62,946 nt of DNA from Candidatus Contendibacter odensensis (GTDB lineage: Bacteria; Pseudomonadota; Gammaproteobacteria; Competibacterales; Competibacteraceae), in NCBI GenBank assembly GCA_002747185.1, contig PDTV01000008.1, forward strand, positions 1 to 62,946, given 5' to 3'. A model generated the notes under the pieces. It was given only the letters and a program-made list of their open reading frames with translations, searched no databases and was not told the origin of the DNA. Position numbers and translations under genes: made by a program. Below are positions 43,701 to 53,996 of the stretch, piece by piece; position 1 is the stretch's first letter; each line of letters opens with the position of its first letter.

Positions 43701-45904
43701 GAAACCTGGCCGACTTATGCTATCGCTCGCCCGATATTGCCTGGTTCATTGAGGAAAACCGGCAGTTACTCAATGGTACACCCGGTGAGACCAATAGCTT
43801 TGACCAGCTACATGAATTGCTGGAGGCACAACCTTATCAGCTCTCATTCTGGCGAGTGGCTTCCGACAATATTAATTATCGCCGTTTCTTCGATGTAAAC
43901 GACCTGGCAGGTTTACGGATGGAAAACGAAGCGGTCTTCCAGGAAACCCATGCCCTGGTTTTCAAGCTGTTACGCGAGGGTAAACTGGATGGTCTGCGTA
44001 TTGACCACCCCGATGGGCTATTCAATCCAAAGGACTACTTTGAACAGTTGCAAAAGACTTTGGCGCCCTCGGTAGAACATGCTGAACATGATGACACCGA
44101 CAAGAACACCAAACCACTCTATGTCGTCGTAGAAAAAATATTGGAGAGTTATGAGTGGTTGCCTGAGGACTGGCCGGTACATGGCACAACCGGCTATGAT
44201 TTTACCAACCTGGTAAACGCCTTGTTCATCGATCCCCAGGCCGAAGAGGCCATGACACAATGCTATGAGGATTTTATTGGTGGAACCGTCGATCTGGAAG
44301 AGACGCTCTATCTTTGCAAAAAATTGATGATGCGTGTCGCGCTGGGTAGCGAACTGGCCGTCCTGACCAATCAAATTGAACGTATTTCTCAACTTGAACG
44401 CCGTACCCGTGACTTTACCAGTATCGGTTTGTGGAATGCACTGCGAGAAGTCGTTGCCTGCTTTCCGGTATACCGAACCTATATCACTGCCGATGGTGTT
44501 TCAGAAAAAGACCGCCGCTATATCGATTGGGCCGTATCGGTAGCCAAACGACGTAGTCAGGCGCTGGATGTCAGTATCTTTGATTTTGTACGTACCGTGC
44601 TGCTGCTTGAAGTTGCCGAGGGCAAACCCGACGCGTTTCGTGAGCAAGTCCTGGCATTTGTGATGAAATTCCAGCAGTACACCGGTCCGCTAATGGCGAA
44701 AGGTCTGGAAGATACGGTCTTTTATCGCTACAACCGACTGCTATCACTCAACGAAGTCGGTGGTGATCCAGGCCGCTTTAGCATTTCCGTTAGTGGCTTC
44801 CATCATGCCAATCAGGATCGTATGGAGCTGTGGCCACATGCCATGCTGTCCTCTTCCACTCATGACAGCAAGCGTTCAGAGGATGTACGCGCCCGCATTA
44901 ACGTCTTGTCAGAATTACCGGAAGAGTGGGACAAAAACCTGAAACGCTGGAGCCGGATTAACAAGAATAAAAAGCGCCTGGTTAATGACCAGCTCGCGCC
45001 TTCAGCTAATGATGAATACATGATTTACCAAAACTTGCTAGGAGCTTATCCGCTGGGTACGGTCGATGCAGACGGTCTGGCCGCATTTCGGGAACGCATC
45101 CAGCAATACCTGCTCAAAGCGGTCAAGGAGGCCAAGGAACACAGTAGCTGGATCAACCCTAATCAGGATTACGAAGAGGCTGTCACCAGTTTTGCCGCCG
45201 CATTGCTAGAGCCCGAAAAAAACCGGTTCCTGGATGAATTTCTCCCCTTTCAGCACATGGTCGCTCGCTTTGGTCTGTACAACAGTCTCTCACAGACCTT
45301 GCTCAAACTGACCGCACCGGGTTTACCTGATATTTATCAAGGCAATGAAATTTGGGATTTCAGTCTGGTTGATCCCGATAACCGCCGCCCGGTTGATTAC
45401 CCCTATCGACAAAAGATGCTACACAATCTACGCATCCATTTTAACGAGGATAAAAAGGACATCACATCAAAAATTCCTGAGCTTCTAGACAATATGAACG
45501 ACGGTCGAATGAAGCTTTACTTGACCTGGCGCACATTGAACCTGCGCCGTCAGCACTCAGCGCTGTTCCAGCATGGTGCGTATATCCCTTTGACGGTAAA
45601 AGGCGACAAGGCCGATCATGCCTGCGCTTTTGCCCGACGCTGGAAAAACAGGGAAGTTATTGTTATTGCGCCTCGCCTGTTCCTGCGGCTACTAGAAGGG
45701 CATACCGATCAACAACCGCTCGGTGAGGCCGTCTGGGGTGATACCACGCTGGAATGGATTGTTGAGAATGATAGTGCGCAGCATTACAAAAACGTCCTCA
45801 CCCAAGAAACCGTCTCGCCTGAAATTACTGAGGGTGTAGCGCAGCTAGCACTTGCTAAAATCCTTCAGCACTTTCCGGCAGGATTACTGGTAGCAGTGAA
45901 TTAA
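40760..45904 (+). CDS. treY: MalQ-TreY fusion: degenerate GH77 module plus maltooligosyltrehalose synthase
   Basis: A 1714-residue two-module protein. Residues 1-735 align by motif with 4-alpha-glucanotransferase MalQ (HNWGIGDLSNLKALIEG, NPAAPSSRLFLNILYLDIEA, LLGILALESQRNQCLVIADD), but its catalytic residues are replaced: Asp of the RIDHVMG box is Tyr491, Glu of GEDLG is Asp539, Asp of STHDLPT is Asn590. Residues from about 743 are a full TreY (GH13_26): YASPYLRARPGSTHGYD, nucleophile Asp1082 in GLRIDHPDGL, acid Glu1125 in VVVEKILE, Asp1369 in STHDSKRSEDVRAR. TreY turns the reducing end of maltodextrins into trehalosyl units; its partner TreZ is not in the window. The ATG at MKPEPSALRQL fits MalQ starts. 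Confidence 0.9.
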   Translation: MKPEPSALRQLCKLHGIILEHTGRDGSLHSVQPTTQRALLAAMGLPIDEGTDVEQLLHQVQTCLWQRPLAPTQVVQKTDAAPSITLNLPVDDDNKTCEWILHLENGSRQHGRFQVNELELLETFSDGEKKIIRYAFTLPAQLPSGYHRFELRTATLARASTQLIVAPKQAYRPSVLTGEHRVWGPELSLHAIRSHHNWGIGDLSNLKALIEGCAQHGAAVLSIAPLHAQFPRHPAHINPAAPSSRLFLNILYLDIEAISEFAECPEAQETVNDPQFQARLRALRASEAVDYAAIAELKLSILDHLYRYFRKRHSHATSVRRRAFQSFLAEGGEPLRQQALFDTLHEHFQAQDPQHWAWSHWPAVYRDPHSPEVAEFTHAHTEQIEFYSYLYWQLALQASALGRHSLEQASGIGLCHDLSAAPHSYGAETWAQPQAYAHSIRLGIPPGSTRLQHDTDTIAPFNPIALQETGYQPFIQLIRHNMRHFGALRLYPEPGFFRQFWVPEGADPDDGAFVEQPAAALLGILALESQRNQCLVIADDTAETPAFQDLLVDYGIFCQRQLYTEKTPEGSFIPPTDFPREALVTVTTPNAPTITDYWHGHDLDLHHSPDTWERQIVNRAEERARLLVALDRERLLPEDHNVQSALSLPMTTDLLRAIYTYLARTPSRLLTLSLSDVFVQAASDQSSNLPSNADHYWRCKLPPSIEDWPTDPRVLALITELHREREKPSQASEQTETTPHAARQWPIPDATYRFQFHSGFTFGNATALIPYLSALGISHCYASPYLRARPGSTHGYDIIDHCALNPEIGGNKEFEQFTKALHRHQLGQILDIVPNHMGVMGSDNTWWLDVLENGQAAAHADFFDIDWQSAQPALRYKVLVPVLGNHYGLVLENGELRLVFNAEAGSFHIQYYEHSFPIDPHKYPQILGHRIHQLETRLGSDNPLFLEYQSLLTALGHLPACTETEEAKRAERQRDKEIHKRNLADLCYRSPDIAWFIEENRQLLNGTPGETNSFDQLHELLEAQPYQLSFWRVASDNINYRRFFDVNDLAGLRMENEAVFQETHALVFKLLREGKLDGLRIDHPDGLFNPKDYFEQLQKTLAPSVEHAEHDDTDKNTKPLYVVVEKILESYEWLPEDWPVHGTTGYDFTNLVNALFIDPQAEEAMTQCYEDFIGGTVDLEETLYLCKKLMMRVALGSELAVLTNQIERISQLERRTRDFTSIGLWNALREVVACFPVYRTYITADGVSEKDRRYIDWAVSVAKRRSQALDVSIFDFVRTVLLLEVAEGKPDAFREQVLAFVMKFQQYTGPLMAKGLEDTVFYRYNRLLSLNEVGGDPGRFSISVSGFHHANQDRMELWPHAMLSSSTHDSKRSEDVRARINVLSELPEEWDKNLKRWSRINKNKKRLVNDQLAPSANDEYMIYQNLLGAYPLGTVDADGLAAFRERIQQYLLKAVKEAKEHSSWINPNQDYEEAVTSFAAALLEPEKNRFLDEFLPFQHMVARFGLYNSLSQTLLKLTAPGLPDIYQGNEIWDFSLVDPDNRRPVDYPYRQKMLHNLRIHFNEDKKDITSKIPELLDNMNDGRMKLYLTWRTLNLRRQHSALFQHGAYIPLTVKGDKADHACAFARRWKNREVIVIAPRLFLRLLEGHTDQQPLGEAVWGDTTLEWIVENDSAQHYKNVLTQETVSPEITEGVAQLALAKILQHFPAGLLVAVN

Positions 45905-46001
45905 TCTTTTTGACAGCAGGGCGATTTTTCTACAAGTCAGTGTATCGCATGCTTCATCAAAAGAATACGCGATACCCGGTTTACAAATTGATTGGTTTTT
46001 T

Positions 46002-46105
46002 ATGGTGGAACCCATTAAATCCGATTCATTGGTTCCGCTATATCCATCTGCTTTAACGCGCAAATTATCATTACAAATTGTTCCAGTTTATAGTGTTTGC
46101 GCTAT
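46002..46105. repeat. Composite repeat copy 6 (A then B)
   Basis: A 46002-46041, with a drifted left arm (ATGGTGGAACC against GGTTCCGCTAT), then B to about 46105. It lies between the convergent treY fusion and RNB genes. The rest of 45905-46188 holds nothing recognised. Confidence 0.85.
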
Positions 46106-46188
46106 ATATCCAGGCAAAAAACCGCATAATCATGCCTAAGCAGATAGCTCGGTGCCAGTCATTGGTCAATAACGATCAACACATGAAT

Positions 46189-48009
46189 TTAACCCACTCG
46201 AAAATAAGCGACACGCTCAGGCAGATCAATACCCGTCAAACGTAACGGTACTTGACTATCCAGCGCGACATCTTCACCCACCTTGACCCGCGCCTCAAAA
46301 GCCAATGCCGGAATCAATACCATGCCACGCGGCATTCGATGCTCAATCAACACCCCATCGCCTTGCCAGCCTGGATGTTGCTGAAGATAAACCATTGTCC
46401 AATGCTCGCGTGATAATCGTTCTGCACGCCGTACATGACCGGCCACAGCTTCTGCCGCACCAACACGTTCCACAATCGCTTGGGTATCCAGGACATCTTC
46501 ACCACGCAAAAAAGCACGTAACTGTTGATGCGCGACCAAATCCAGATACCGCCGTAACGGGCTGGTGATTTGTGTATACATCTCCAGCCCCAACCCGCCA
46601 TGTGTGCCTGGCTGTCCGCTGTATTGTCGTGGTTTAAGATTACGCCGTAACGCATACATCGCAGCTAAACCCTGTGGGGACCGATCTGCTGTATCTACGG
46701 CGACATCCTGTGTCGTAAATGGAAACGGTATATCCCGTTCCCGGGCGAATCGGGCCACAGCTTCACCCGCCATAATCATGGCCTCACTCACCAGCATTCG
46801 GCTTGCCAAATATGGTAAGGCTCGAATTTCAACCGTATTATTATTATTTACCTGGATTTTTACTTCGGGCAAGTTTATAAAAATGGCACCCCTGGCTCGA
46901 CGGTGTTCCTGATGTTGCTGTGCCCATGCGTATAAACGCTTAAACGGCTCCTCACTCAAGCGTGTTTCCACATCCTCATAGCTTAATCGCTGCACCCGCA
47001 CCCAACTCGGTATCACCTCGACATCCGCTACCAACCCGTCTGCATCCAGCGTTAACCCGAAAGAGAATGCCGGTGACACCTCGGTTAACCCCAAGCCTAA
47101 ACGTGGCACGGCTGACTCAGGCAACATCGGGATCGTGGTTTCAGGCAAATAGAGTGTCGCACCACGCGCCCGTGCCTCCAGGTCAGCAGGACAATCCGGT
47201 GGCACCAACGCAGCCGCATCAGCCACATGTACCCACAATCGATCTTCTTCAATACTCAAGGCATCGTCCGGATCAACGCTGTCCGCATCATCAATCGCAA
47301 ACGCTGGCAATCCAGTTAAATCCCGCCGTGCTTCATCGGGCAGCTCAGGCAGCAAGTCCACCATAGGCACATCCAGTGACACACCCATCCGACGTGGATA
47401 GGGATTGATTGCACTATCCCAATAGCCTGTTCGTAATAGCAACTCATGGGCGCTGGCCGGATTCTGGCTGCAATCCAATGCCCGCATGACACGGCTCTGC
47501 TCACGCTGTCCCCAAGCGACTTCTTCAACTTCTCGCAAATAGTCGACATCACCTGCCGTGCATTGCCCGGCTTTGGCCCGCACCAAAAAATCATTCCATG
47601 CGGCCCGCTCAGCGGCTTTTGCCTCTCGCGCTGCCCGCTCCTGTGCCACATCCGCCAAAGGACGCACATCAATGGCCGAGGGCGTGCCCAGAAAATACAA
47701 ACCCTCAACGACAAGCTGCCAACTCGCCCAGGCTGTTGCTGGTGTAAAAGTGCCATAAACCAGTTCTGCCAACTCAGATAATGTCGTTTGGCCACCATCA
47801 AGCAATTCACAAGCCGCCTCAACTTCACCCCCGGAGGCATTCAACTCGGCAAACCCACGCAGAGGGCCTGGATGCAGCAACGTCACATCTTTTGGTCGCA
47901 CACGCAGCGATCGACCATCTTCCAGTTCAATGTCCAGCTTGTCACCTAACGCAGTGACCCGTGCTGCACCATTTTTGTAAAGCACCAAACTATTTTGCAA
48001 AATATTCAT
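46189..48009 (-). CDS. RNB-domain 3'-5' exoribonuclease (RNase II family)
   Basis: A 606-residue protein with the RNB catalytic domain from about residue 230: FAIDDADSVDPDDALSIEED with the metal-binding aspartates, then LWVHVADAAALVPPDCPADL, GATLYLPETTIPMLPESAVP and the later TQITSPLRRYLDLVAHQQL. The N-terminus differs from RNase II and RNase R cold-shock domains and the S1 domain at the end is short, so it belongs to a divergent RNase II-like group. It degrades single-stranded RNA processively if active. Substrate preference is not evident. Confidence 0.8.
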   Translation of the reverse strand: MNILQNSLVLYKNGAARVTALGDKLDIELEDGRSLRVRPKDVTLLHPGPLRGFAELNASGGEVEAACELLDGGQTTLSELAELVYGTFTPATAWASWQLVVEGLYFLGTPSAIDVRPLADVAQERAAREAKAAERAAWNDFLVRAKAGQCTAGDVDYLREVEEVAWGQREQSRVMRALDCSQNPASAHELLLRTGYWDSAINPYPRRMGVSLDVPMVDLLPELPDEARRDLTGLPAFAIDDADSVDPDDALSIEEDRLWVHVADAAALVPPDCPADLEARARGATLYLPETTIPMLPESAVPRLGLGLTEVSPAFSFGLTLDADGLVADVEVIPSWVRVQRLSYEDVETRLSEEPFKRLYAWAQQHQEHRRARGAIFINLPEVKIQVNNNNTVEIRALPYLASRMLVSEAMIMAGEAVARFARERDIPFPFTTQDVAVDTADRSPQGLAAMYALRRNLKPRQYSGQPGTHGGLGLEMYTQITSPLRRYLDLVAHQQLRAFLRGEDVLDTQAIVERVGAAEAVAGHVRRAERLSREHWTMVYLQQHPGWQGDGVLIEHRMPRGMVLIPALAFEARVKVGEDVALDSQVPLRLTGIDLPERVAYFRVG

Positions 48010-48460
48010 AAATATGACTTGACAAGAGGATAATGAAGTGAGCGATCTTTCAGAAAAGGCATCAATCCGTCAAATTATGGAGACGGCCGCACCTCAAAAA
48101 CTGTGGTGCATATTACGAAATTATTAGAATCTATCACCAAAAAGATTAAAAACCCCATTATAATTGGTGAACATTAAAGCAAGCGGTTAACTACTCTACC
48201 GTCTGGCTGCCCAAAACTGACTATTCAACCTTGATAACAATAAAAATTTCATCTGAACCACCCGACCCGTACCCTGCTCAACGCAACGCACGGGTTCCAT
48301 ACTGGTTAAAGGCTCGCTTGCCGGTCATGCGCCAAACGGATCTCGCGCTGCCGGATCATGCTCTCTCATTCCGGTCTTTCATAGGTATTGTGGTTCTATC
48401 CCCCAGGCTTTTGGTGCAATCGGTTTACCGCTTGCACTTGCATTAAAGGAGAAAGCATTC
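48010..48460. other. 451-bp divergent intergenic region
   Basis: This stretch separates the RNB gene and pccB, which diverge, so it should hold both promoters. I see no RNA gene, riboswitch-like structure or coding frame in it. Just before pccB there is a good AAAGGAG ribosome binding site. Confidence 0.5.
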
Positions 48461-49993
48461 ATGCATGAGATTATTCAGCAACTAGAAGAAAAACGCGCTA
48501 GTGCCCGTCTGGGTGGAGGACAGCGCCGCATCGATGCGCAACACAAACGGGGCAAGCTTACCGCCCGGGAACGTATCGAGACCCTGCTTGATCCAGGCAG
48601 TTTCGAAGAGTGGGACATGTTTGTTGAGCATCGTTGCACCGATTTTGACATGAAAGGTACAGCAGTGCCGGGTGATGGTGTTGTCACCGGCTATGGTACA
48701 GTCAATGGTCGGGTCGTCTTCATTTTCAGCCAAGACTTTACGGTGATGGGTGGCTCATTGTCCGAATCTCACGCCGATAAAATCTGCAAGATCATGGATC
48801 ATGCCATCAAGGTTGGCGTACCTGTTATCGGCCTGAATGACTCTGGCGGTGCACGGATTCAGGAAGGTGTTGACTCACTGGCAGGTTATGCCAATGTGTT
48901 TCAGCGTAACGTGATGGCATCGGGTGTCATCCCGCAAATTTCCCTGATTATGGGACCTTGTGCCGGTGGTGCGGTGTATTCACCGGCCATGACTGATTTT
49001 ATCTTCATGGTGGAAGACACCTCCTACATGTTTGTCACCGGCCCTGAAGTCGTAAAAACCGTGACCCATGAGGAAGTCACCGCTGAAGAACTAGGTGGTG
49101 CACTCACTCACTCGACGAAATCAGGCGTATGTGATCGCTCGTTCGGAAATGATATCGAAGCCCTATTGATGCTACGGCGCTTCATTAACTTCCTGCCCTC
49201 TAATAACAAAGAACAACCACCGTTCCGGCCCACCCCTGATCCTGCTGATCGAGCCGATTTCTCGCTGGATACGCTAGTACCTGATAATCCCAACAAACCC
49301 TACGATATGAAGGAATTGATCCTGAAAATCGTTGATGATGTGGATTTCTTCGAGATTCAGCCGTCCCATGCCCAAAATATCATTGTCGGCCTGGCGCGGA
49401 TGAATGGCTGGCCGGTCGGTATCGTTGCCAACCAGCCGATGGTGCTGGCAGGCTGTCTGGATATCAAATCTTCCATCAAGGCGGCGCGCTTTGTTCGCTT
49501 CTGCGATGCCTTCAATATCCCGATTATTACATTTGTCGATGTCCCGGGTTTCATGCCCGGTACATCACAAGAATACGGTGGCATCATCAAACACGGCGCC
49601 AAACTGCTCTACGCCTACGCTGAATGCACCGTACCCAAGGTCACGCTAATTACCCGCAAGGCTTATGGTGGCGCCTATGATGTGATGTCATCCAAACACC
49701 TGCGTGGTGATGTCAACTTTGCCTGGCCAACGGCTGAAATCGCTGTCATGGGTCCCAAGGGCGCGGTAGAAATCATCTTCCGCCAGGATATCGGTGATGC
49801 CGACAAGATTGCTGAACGCACCGAGGAATATCGCCGGAAATTTGCAAACCCCTTCATAGCTGGTCATCGTGGCTTCATTGACGACGTGATTATGCCCCAC
49901 GGCACGCGCACCCGTATCTGCCGCTCCTTGGCAATGCTGCGTGAAAAACAACTTGAAAATCCGTGGCGCAAACACGGCAATATTCCGCTTTAA
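48461..49993 (+). CDS. pccB: Acyl-CoA (propionyl-CoA) carboxylase, carboxyltransferase beta subunit
   Basis: A 510-residue carboxyltransferase of the PccB/AccD5 type. Landmarks are [60 protein letters not shown] in the first half and [40 protein letters not shown] in the second. It transfers carboxyl from biotin to propionyl-CoA (or a similar acyl-CoA) to give methylmalonyl-CoA. AAAGGAG lies nine bases before the ATG. It is followed 11 bp later by the biotin-carrying alpha subunit. Propionyl specificity is inferred from overall likeness to PccB. Confidence 0.9.
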   Translation: MHEIIQQLEEKRASARLGGGQRRIDAQHKRGKLTARERIETLLDPGSFEEWDMFVEHRCTDFDMKGTAVPGDGVVTGYGTVNGRVVFIFSQDFTVMGGSLSESHADKICKIMDHAIKVGVPVIGLNDSGGARIQEGVDSLAGYANVFQRNVMASGVIPQISLIMGPCAGGAVYSPAMTDFIFMVEDTSYMFVTGPEVVKTVTHEEVTAEELGGALTHSTKSGVCDRSFGNDIEALLMLRRFINFLPSNNKEQPPFRPTPDPADRADFSLDTLVPDNPNKPYDMKELILKIVDDVDFFEIQPSHAQNIIVGLARMNGWPVGIVANQPMVLAGCLDIKSSIKAARFVRFCDAFNIPIITFVDVPGFMPGTSQEYGGIIKHGAKLLYAYAECTVPKVTLITRKAYGGAYDVMSSKHLRGDVNFAWPTAEIAVMGPKGAVEIIFRQDIGDADKIAERTEEYRRKFANPFIAGHRGFIDDVIMPHGTRTRICRSLAMLREKQLENPWRKHGNIPL

Positions 49994-50004
49994 GGGAGCT
50001 GGGT

Positions 50005-51990
50005 ATGTTTAAAAAAATTCTGATTGCCAACCGTGGTGAAATTGCTTGCCGCGTTATAAAAACCGCCCGCAAAATGGGTATCAAGACCGTCGCCGTGTAC
50101 TCCGAGGCAGATAAAGACGCGCTGCACGTTGAAATGGCTGATGAAGCTGTCTCTATTGGCCCGCCGCCGACGAACCAGAGCTATCTGGTTATGGAACGTA
50201 TCGTGCAGGCGTGCAAGAAAACCGGCGCAGAAGCCGTACACCCGGGCTATGGTTTTTTATCCGAACGCTCAGCATTCTGCGAGGCGCTGGAAAAGGAAGG
50301 TATTACCTTTATCGGTCCGGGAGTACGTGCGATTGAAGCGATGGGTGACAAGATCACCTCCAAAAAATTGGCTCAGGAAGCCGGTGTAAATACCGTCCCT
50401 GGCTATGCGGATATCATCAAGGATACTGACCAGGCAGTACAGATTGCCCGCAAAATTGGCTATCCGGTCATGCTTAAGGCTTCGGCCGGTGGTGGGGGTA
50501 AGGGTATGCGTATCGCCTGGAATGATGATGATTGCCGTGATGGCTTCGAACGCTCCACCAACGAAGCACGCTCCTCCTTTGGTGATGACCGTGTATTCAT
50601 TGAAAAATACATTGAAGAGCCACGTCATATCGAAATTCAGGTGCTAGGCGACAGCCACGGTAATGTCGTCTATTTAGGTGAGCGCGAGTGCTCATTGCAG
50701 CGTCGACATCAAAAAGTCATCGAGGAAGCGCCCTCTCCGTTCCTGGATGAAAAAACCCGTCAGGCGATGGGTGAACAAGCCGTCGCACTATCGAAAGCAG
50801 TTGAGTATAAATCGGCAGGTACGGTTGAGTTTATCGTCGATAGCAAGCGGAATTTCTACTTTCTGGAAATGAATACCCGCTTGCAAGTCGAACATCCGGT
50901 TACCGAATACATCACTGGTCTGGATTTAGTTGAACAGATGATCCGGGTAGCGGCTGGCGAGAAGCTGAGCATTACCCAAGAAGACGTCAAACTGAAGGGC
51001 TGGTCGATTGAAGCCCGCGTTTATGCCGAAGATCCTTTTCGCAATTTCTTGCCTTCCATTGGTCGTCTCGTCAAGTACCTGCCACCGGAAGAGAGTGACT
51101 CGGTCAGAGTCGATACCGGTATCTATGAAGGCAGCGAAGTCTCCATGTATTACGATCCGATGATCGCCAAGCTGGTGACCTATGGCTCTACTCGTGATCG
51201 TGCTATTGCCCATATGCGCGATGCACTCAACGAATTCTACATTCGTGGTGTGGCCCACAACATCAGCTTCCTGGCTGCATTGATGGTACATACTCGCTTC
51301 ATGACAGGGCGTATCAGCACCAACATGATTGCTGAGGAATATCCCGACGGCTTCCATCCCAGTGATGTACCTCATGATGATCCAGCCTTACTGATCTCGG
51401 TTGCGGCTTTTCTGCATCGCTGCTACATGGATCGCGCTGCCGAAATCACAGGCCAGCTACCTGGCCATGAGCGTGTTATCAAGGATGACTGGGTTGTCTT
51501 AATGGGTAATGAACGCCACGCAGTTCATATCCGGCCTGCCAAAGGTGGTTATGATGTGGACCATATGGGCGAGACCTATGAAGTACGTAGCGACTGGCAA
51601 TTCGGCCAACCTTTGTTTAAGGGGAGTCTCAACGGTACGGAAATTTGCATACAGGTCGAACGTCGAGATTTGCATTACCGTCTGTTCCATTGGGGCTCAC
51701 AGGTTGATATGATGGTCATGTCGCATGAAATGGCTTCATTGCAAGCACTGATGCCTGAGAAATTGCCACCGGATATGTCCAGGTTCCTGCTGTCACCCAT
51801 GCCTGGACTGCTTACCAAGGTTACGGTAGAAGTTGGCCAGGAAGTTAAGGCTGGCGAGGAACTTGCTGTTATCGAAGCGATGAAAATGGAGAATGTGCTC
51901 CGTGCTGAACGGGATACCCAGGTTACCAAGATTCTGGCCGAACCGGGCGATAGTCTGGCAGTAGACCAGGCAATTATCGAATTCGGGTAA
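50005..51990 (+). CDS. pccA: Acyl-CoA (propionyl-CoA) carboxylase, biotin carboxylase/carrier alpha subunit
   Basis: The 661-residue alpha subunit has the biotin carboxylase domain (MFKKILIANRGEIACRVIKT, HPGYGFLSERSAF, KASAGGGGKGMRIAW, FLEMNTRLQVEHPVTE), a linker region that contacts the beta subunit, and a C-terminal biotinyl domain with the biotinylation lysine in IEAMKMENVL. ATP-dependent carboxylation of biotin happens here. AGGGAG lies seven bases or so before the ATG. With pccB it forms a two-gene operon closed by a strong terminator. In PHA-accumulating bacteria this step links propionate, methylmalonyl-CoA and storage. Confidence 0.92.
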   Translation: MFKKILIANRGEIACRVIKTARKMGIKTVAVYSEADKDALHVEMADEAVSIGPPPTNQSYLVMERIVQACKKTGAEAVHPGYGFLSERSAFCEALEKEGITFIGPGVRAIEAMGDKITSKKLAQEAGVNTVPGYADIIKDTDQAVQIARKIGYPVMLKASAGGGGKGMRIAWNDDDCRDGFERSTNEARSSFGDDRVFIEKYIEEPRHIEIQVLGDSHGNVVYLGERECSLQRRHQKVIEEAPSPFLDEKTRQAMGEQAVALSKAVEYKSAGTVEFIVDSKRNFYFLEMNTRLQVEHPVTEYITGLDLVEQMIRVAAGEKLSITQEDVKLKGWSIEARVYAEDPFRNFLPSIGRLVKYLPPEESDSVRVDTGIYEGSEVSMYYDPMIAKLVTYGSTRDRAIAHMRDALNEFYIRGVAHNISFLAALMVHTRFMTGRISTNMIAEEYPDGFHPSDVPHDDPALLISVAAFLHRCYMDRAAEITGQLPGHERVIKDDWVVLMGNERHAVHIRPAKGGYDVDHMGETYEVRSDWQFGQPLFKGSLNGTEICIQVERRDLHYRLFHWGSQVDMMVMSHEMASLQALMPEKLPPDMSRFLLSPMPGLLTKVTVEVGQEVKAGEELAVIEAMKMENVLRAERDTQVTKILAEPGDSLAVDQAIIEFG

Positions 51991-52055
51991 CCTCGCTTCG
52001 ATGGTGTAAACAATACCAAGAGGACGAGTTCATCGCCCCCGTACTGTATCTGGTT

Positions 52056-52092
52056 AAACTGGCGTTATTAATAAATAACGCCAGTTTTTTTA
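52056..52092 (+). terminator. Rho-independent terminator of pccBA
   Basis: A 13-bp perfect stem AAACTGGCGTTAT / ATAACGCCAGTTT with a six-base loop is followed by TTTTTTTAT. It also has A-residues on the left side, so it could work in both directions between pccA and the convergent phaC. Confidence 0.88.
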
Positions 52093-52106
52093 TCTTTCTG
52101 CCAGCC

Positions 52107-52140
52107 AAAAAAAGCGGCCACCGTTGTTACGATGGCCACT
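52107..52140 (-). terminator. Rho-independent terminator of phaC
   Basis: On the minus strand an 11-bp stem AGTGGCCATCG / CGGTGGCCGCT (with two G-T pairs) and a six-base loop is followed by seven T. It lies 36 bp after the phaC stop. Confidence 0.8.
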
Positions 52141-52175
52141 GTTGACAAACGACTCTATCGGCAAAAGATCAAAAG

Positions 52176-53996
52176 CTATTTGACGATACGCAGCTTCACA
52201 TACGATCCCGGCCCCTCTTCAATCACAGGTAGCTTACCTGAACCCGGGACACGTGCAGGAATTTTCTCGCCGGAATGCTTGCTCAACCACTTGTACCAAT
52301 CCGGCCACCAGGAACCTTCTGTCTGCTTGGCTTCTTTCAGCCATTCGTCGGCATCAGCCGGATTTTTTGGATTCGTCCAGTAGAAATATTTATTAGCCGC
52401 TGGTGGATTAATCGGCCCGGCGATGTGACCTGAACCACTCAGCACAAAGCGCACCGGACCATTTAACAACAGAGTACCGGTGTAGTTAGATTTCCAAGGT
52501 GCGATATGATCCTCAATCGCTGACAGGAAGTAAGCCGGTACCTTAACCTTGCCCAGGTCAATTGGTGTATCCAGCAACGTAATACCGCCCGGTTTTTTCA
52601 AACGATTATGCTGGTACATGTTGCGCAGATAGAAACTGTGCATCTTGGCGGGCATACGGGTGGAATCCGAGTTCCAGTACAACAAATCGAACGGGAACGG
52701 AGCCTTACCCATCAGATAATTGTTAACGAAGAATGACCACATCAAATCGTTAGCACGCAACATGCTGAAGGTAGTAGCCATCTCGCTGCCGTCGAGGTAA
52801 CCACGCTCACTCATACGCTTCTCTAGCGATGAGATCATTTCCTCATCAATAAACACTCCAAGCTCACCTGGCTGGGAAAAATCCAACATGGTGGTCAAGT
52901 GCGTACCGGAACTGATTCGCGGCGTTCCTTTCGTAGCCAGATAGGCGTTGGTAATCGCCAGCAGCGTACCACCGAGGCAATAGCCCAGTGCATTCACTTC
53001 ACGCTCACCGGTCGCCTGTTCAATAGCATCAAGCGCAGCCAGCGGTCCATCCTTGAGATAATCATCAAAGGTTTTATCCGCCATTCTCTCATCTGGATTG
53101 ACCCAGGAGATCAGGAACACGGTAAAGCCCTGATCAACAGCCCATTTTATGAGCGAATTCTTGGGGCGCAAATCCATGATATAGAATTTGTTAATCCACG
53201 GCGGGAAAATCAGCAGTGGCTTCTTAAAGACATCCGGGGTGCTGGGCTCATACTGCAACAACTGCATCATCTCGTTCTGATAAACGACTTTACTTGGTGT
53301 GGTTGCAACGTTCTTGCCTAGCTCAAAAGCATCCAGATCAGTCATGCGAATGTTGAGTTTGCCCTTGCCACGCTCAAGATCGTCAAGCATATTCTTGAGA
53401 CCATTAATGAGGTTCTCACCACCGCTCTCAATCGTGGCACGCACCACTTCTGGATTGGTCATCGCAAAATTGGTGGGTGACAGCGCATCAACAAATTGAC
53501 GGGTATAAAACTGAAGCTTTTTCTTGGTTTTATCATCAAAACCTTCGACATTGGACACCATGCCCTGCATCCAACCCGCAGTCAGTAAATACGACTGTTT
53601 AACATATGAGAACAGGACATTATCTTGCCAATCATCGTGCTTAAAGCGACGATCGCCCTTCTCCTCACGAACAACAGCCTCCATAGGCTGGCCGCTCAAC
53701 ATCGCGGGTATCGCTTTCTGCCACAGTTCCATATAGCCCTGCCACAAGGCCATTTGTGCCTGCACCAGCTTGGCAGGATCTGCCATAATCTTCTGTGTCA
53801 GTTCAAAAAAAGGCTTGCTCAGATCAATCATGTCCTGCCGATCATGACCGCCAACACTTTTCTGGCGCTCCATGAAAGCCTTGACAATAATTTGGCTTTT
53901 CTCAGCAACATGTGAAAAGAGTTCTGCCATCTGCGCTGGATCAAGCATCTTGACTTCCGGCATATTGGCGGATTCAGAACTTTTTTGTTCAGCCAT
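52176..53996 (-). CDS. phaC: Class I poly(3-hydroxyalkanoate) synthase
   Basis: A 606-residue PHA synthase that polymerises 3-hydroxyacyl-CoA at the granule surface. The lipase-like box is GYCLGG with the nucleophile Cys340; the catalytic Asp is probably in SAIEDHIAPW and the His in SGSGHIAGPINPP. Class I/II marker blocks KPLLIFPPWINKFYIMDLRP and QGFTVFLISWVNPDE are present. The length and lack of a neighbouring phaE indicate class I. The phasin gene lies upstream in the same direction but has its own terminator, so phaC probably has a separate promoter at 53997-54116. Confidence 0.95.
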   Translation of the reverse strand: MAEQKSSESANMPEVKMLDPAQMAELFSHVAEKSQIIVKAFMERQKSVGGHDRQDMIDLSKPFFELTQKIMADPAKLVQAQMALWQGYMELWQKAIPAMLSGQPMEAVVREEKGDRRFKHDDWQDNVLFSYVKQSYLLTAGWMQGMVSNVEGFDDKTKKKLQFYTRQFVDALSPTNFAMTNPEVVRATIESGGENLINGLKNMLDDLERGKGKLNIRMTDLDAFELGKNVATTPSKVVYQNEMMQLLQYEPSTPDVFKKPLLIFPPWINKFYIMDLRPKNSLIKWAVDQGFTVFLISWVNPDERMADKTFDDYLKDGPLAALDAIEQATGEREVNALGYCLGGTLLAITNAYLATKGTPRISSGTHLTTMLDFSQPGELGVFIDEEMISSLEKRMSERGYLDGSEMATTFSMLRANDLMWSFFVNNYLMGKAPFPFDLLYWNSDSTRMPAKMHSFYLRNMYQHNRLKKPGGITLLDTPIDLGKVKVPAYFLSAIEDHIAPWKSNYTGTLLLNGPVRFVLSGSGHIAGPINPPAANKYFYWTNPKNPADADEWLKEAKQTEGSWWPDWYKWLSKHSGEKIPARVPGSGKLPVIEEGPGSYVKLRIVK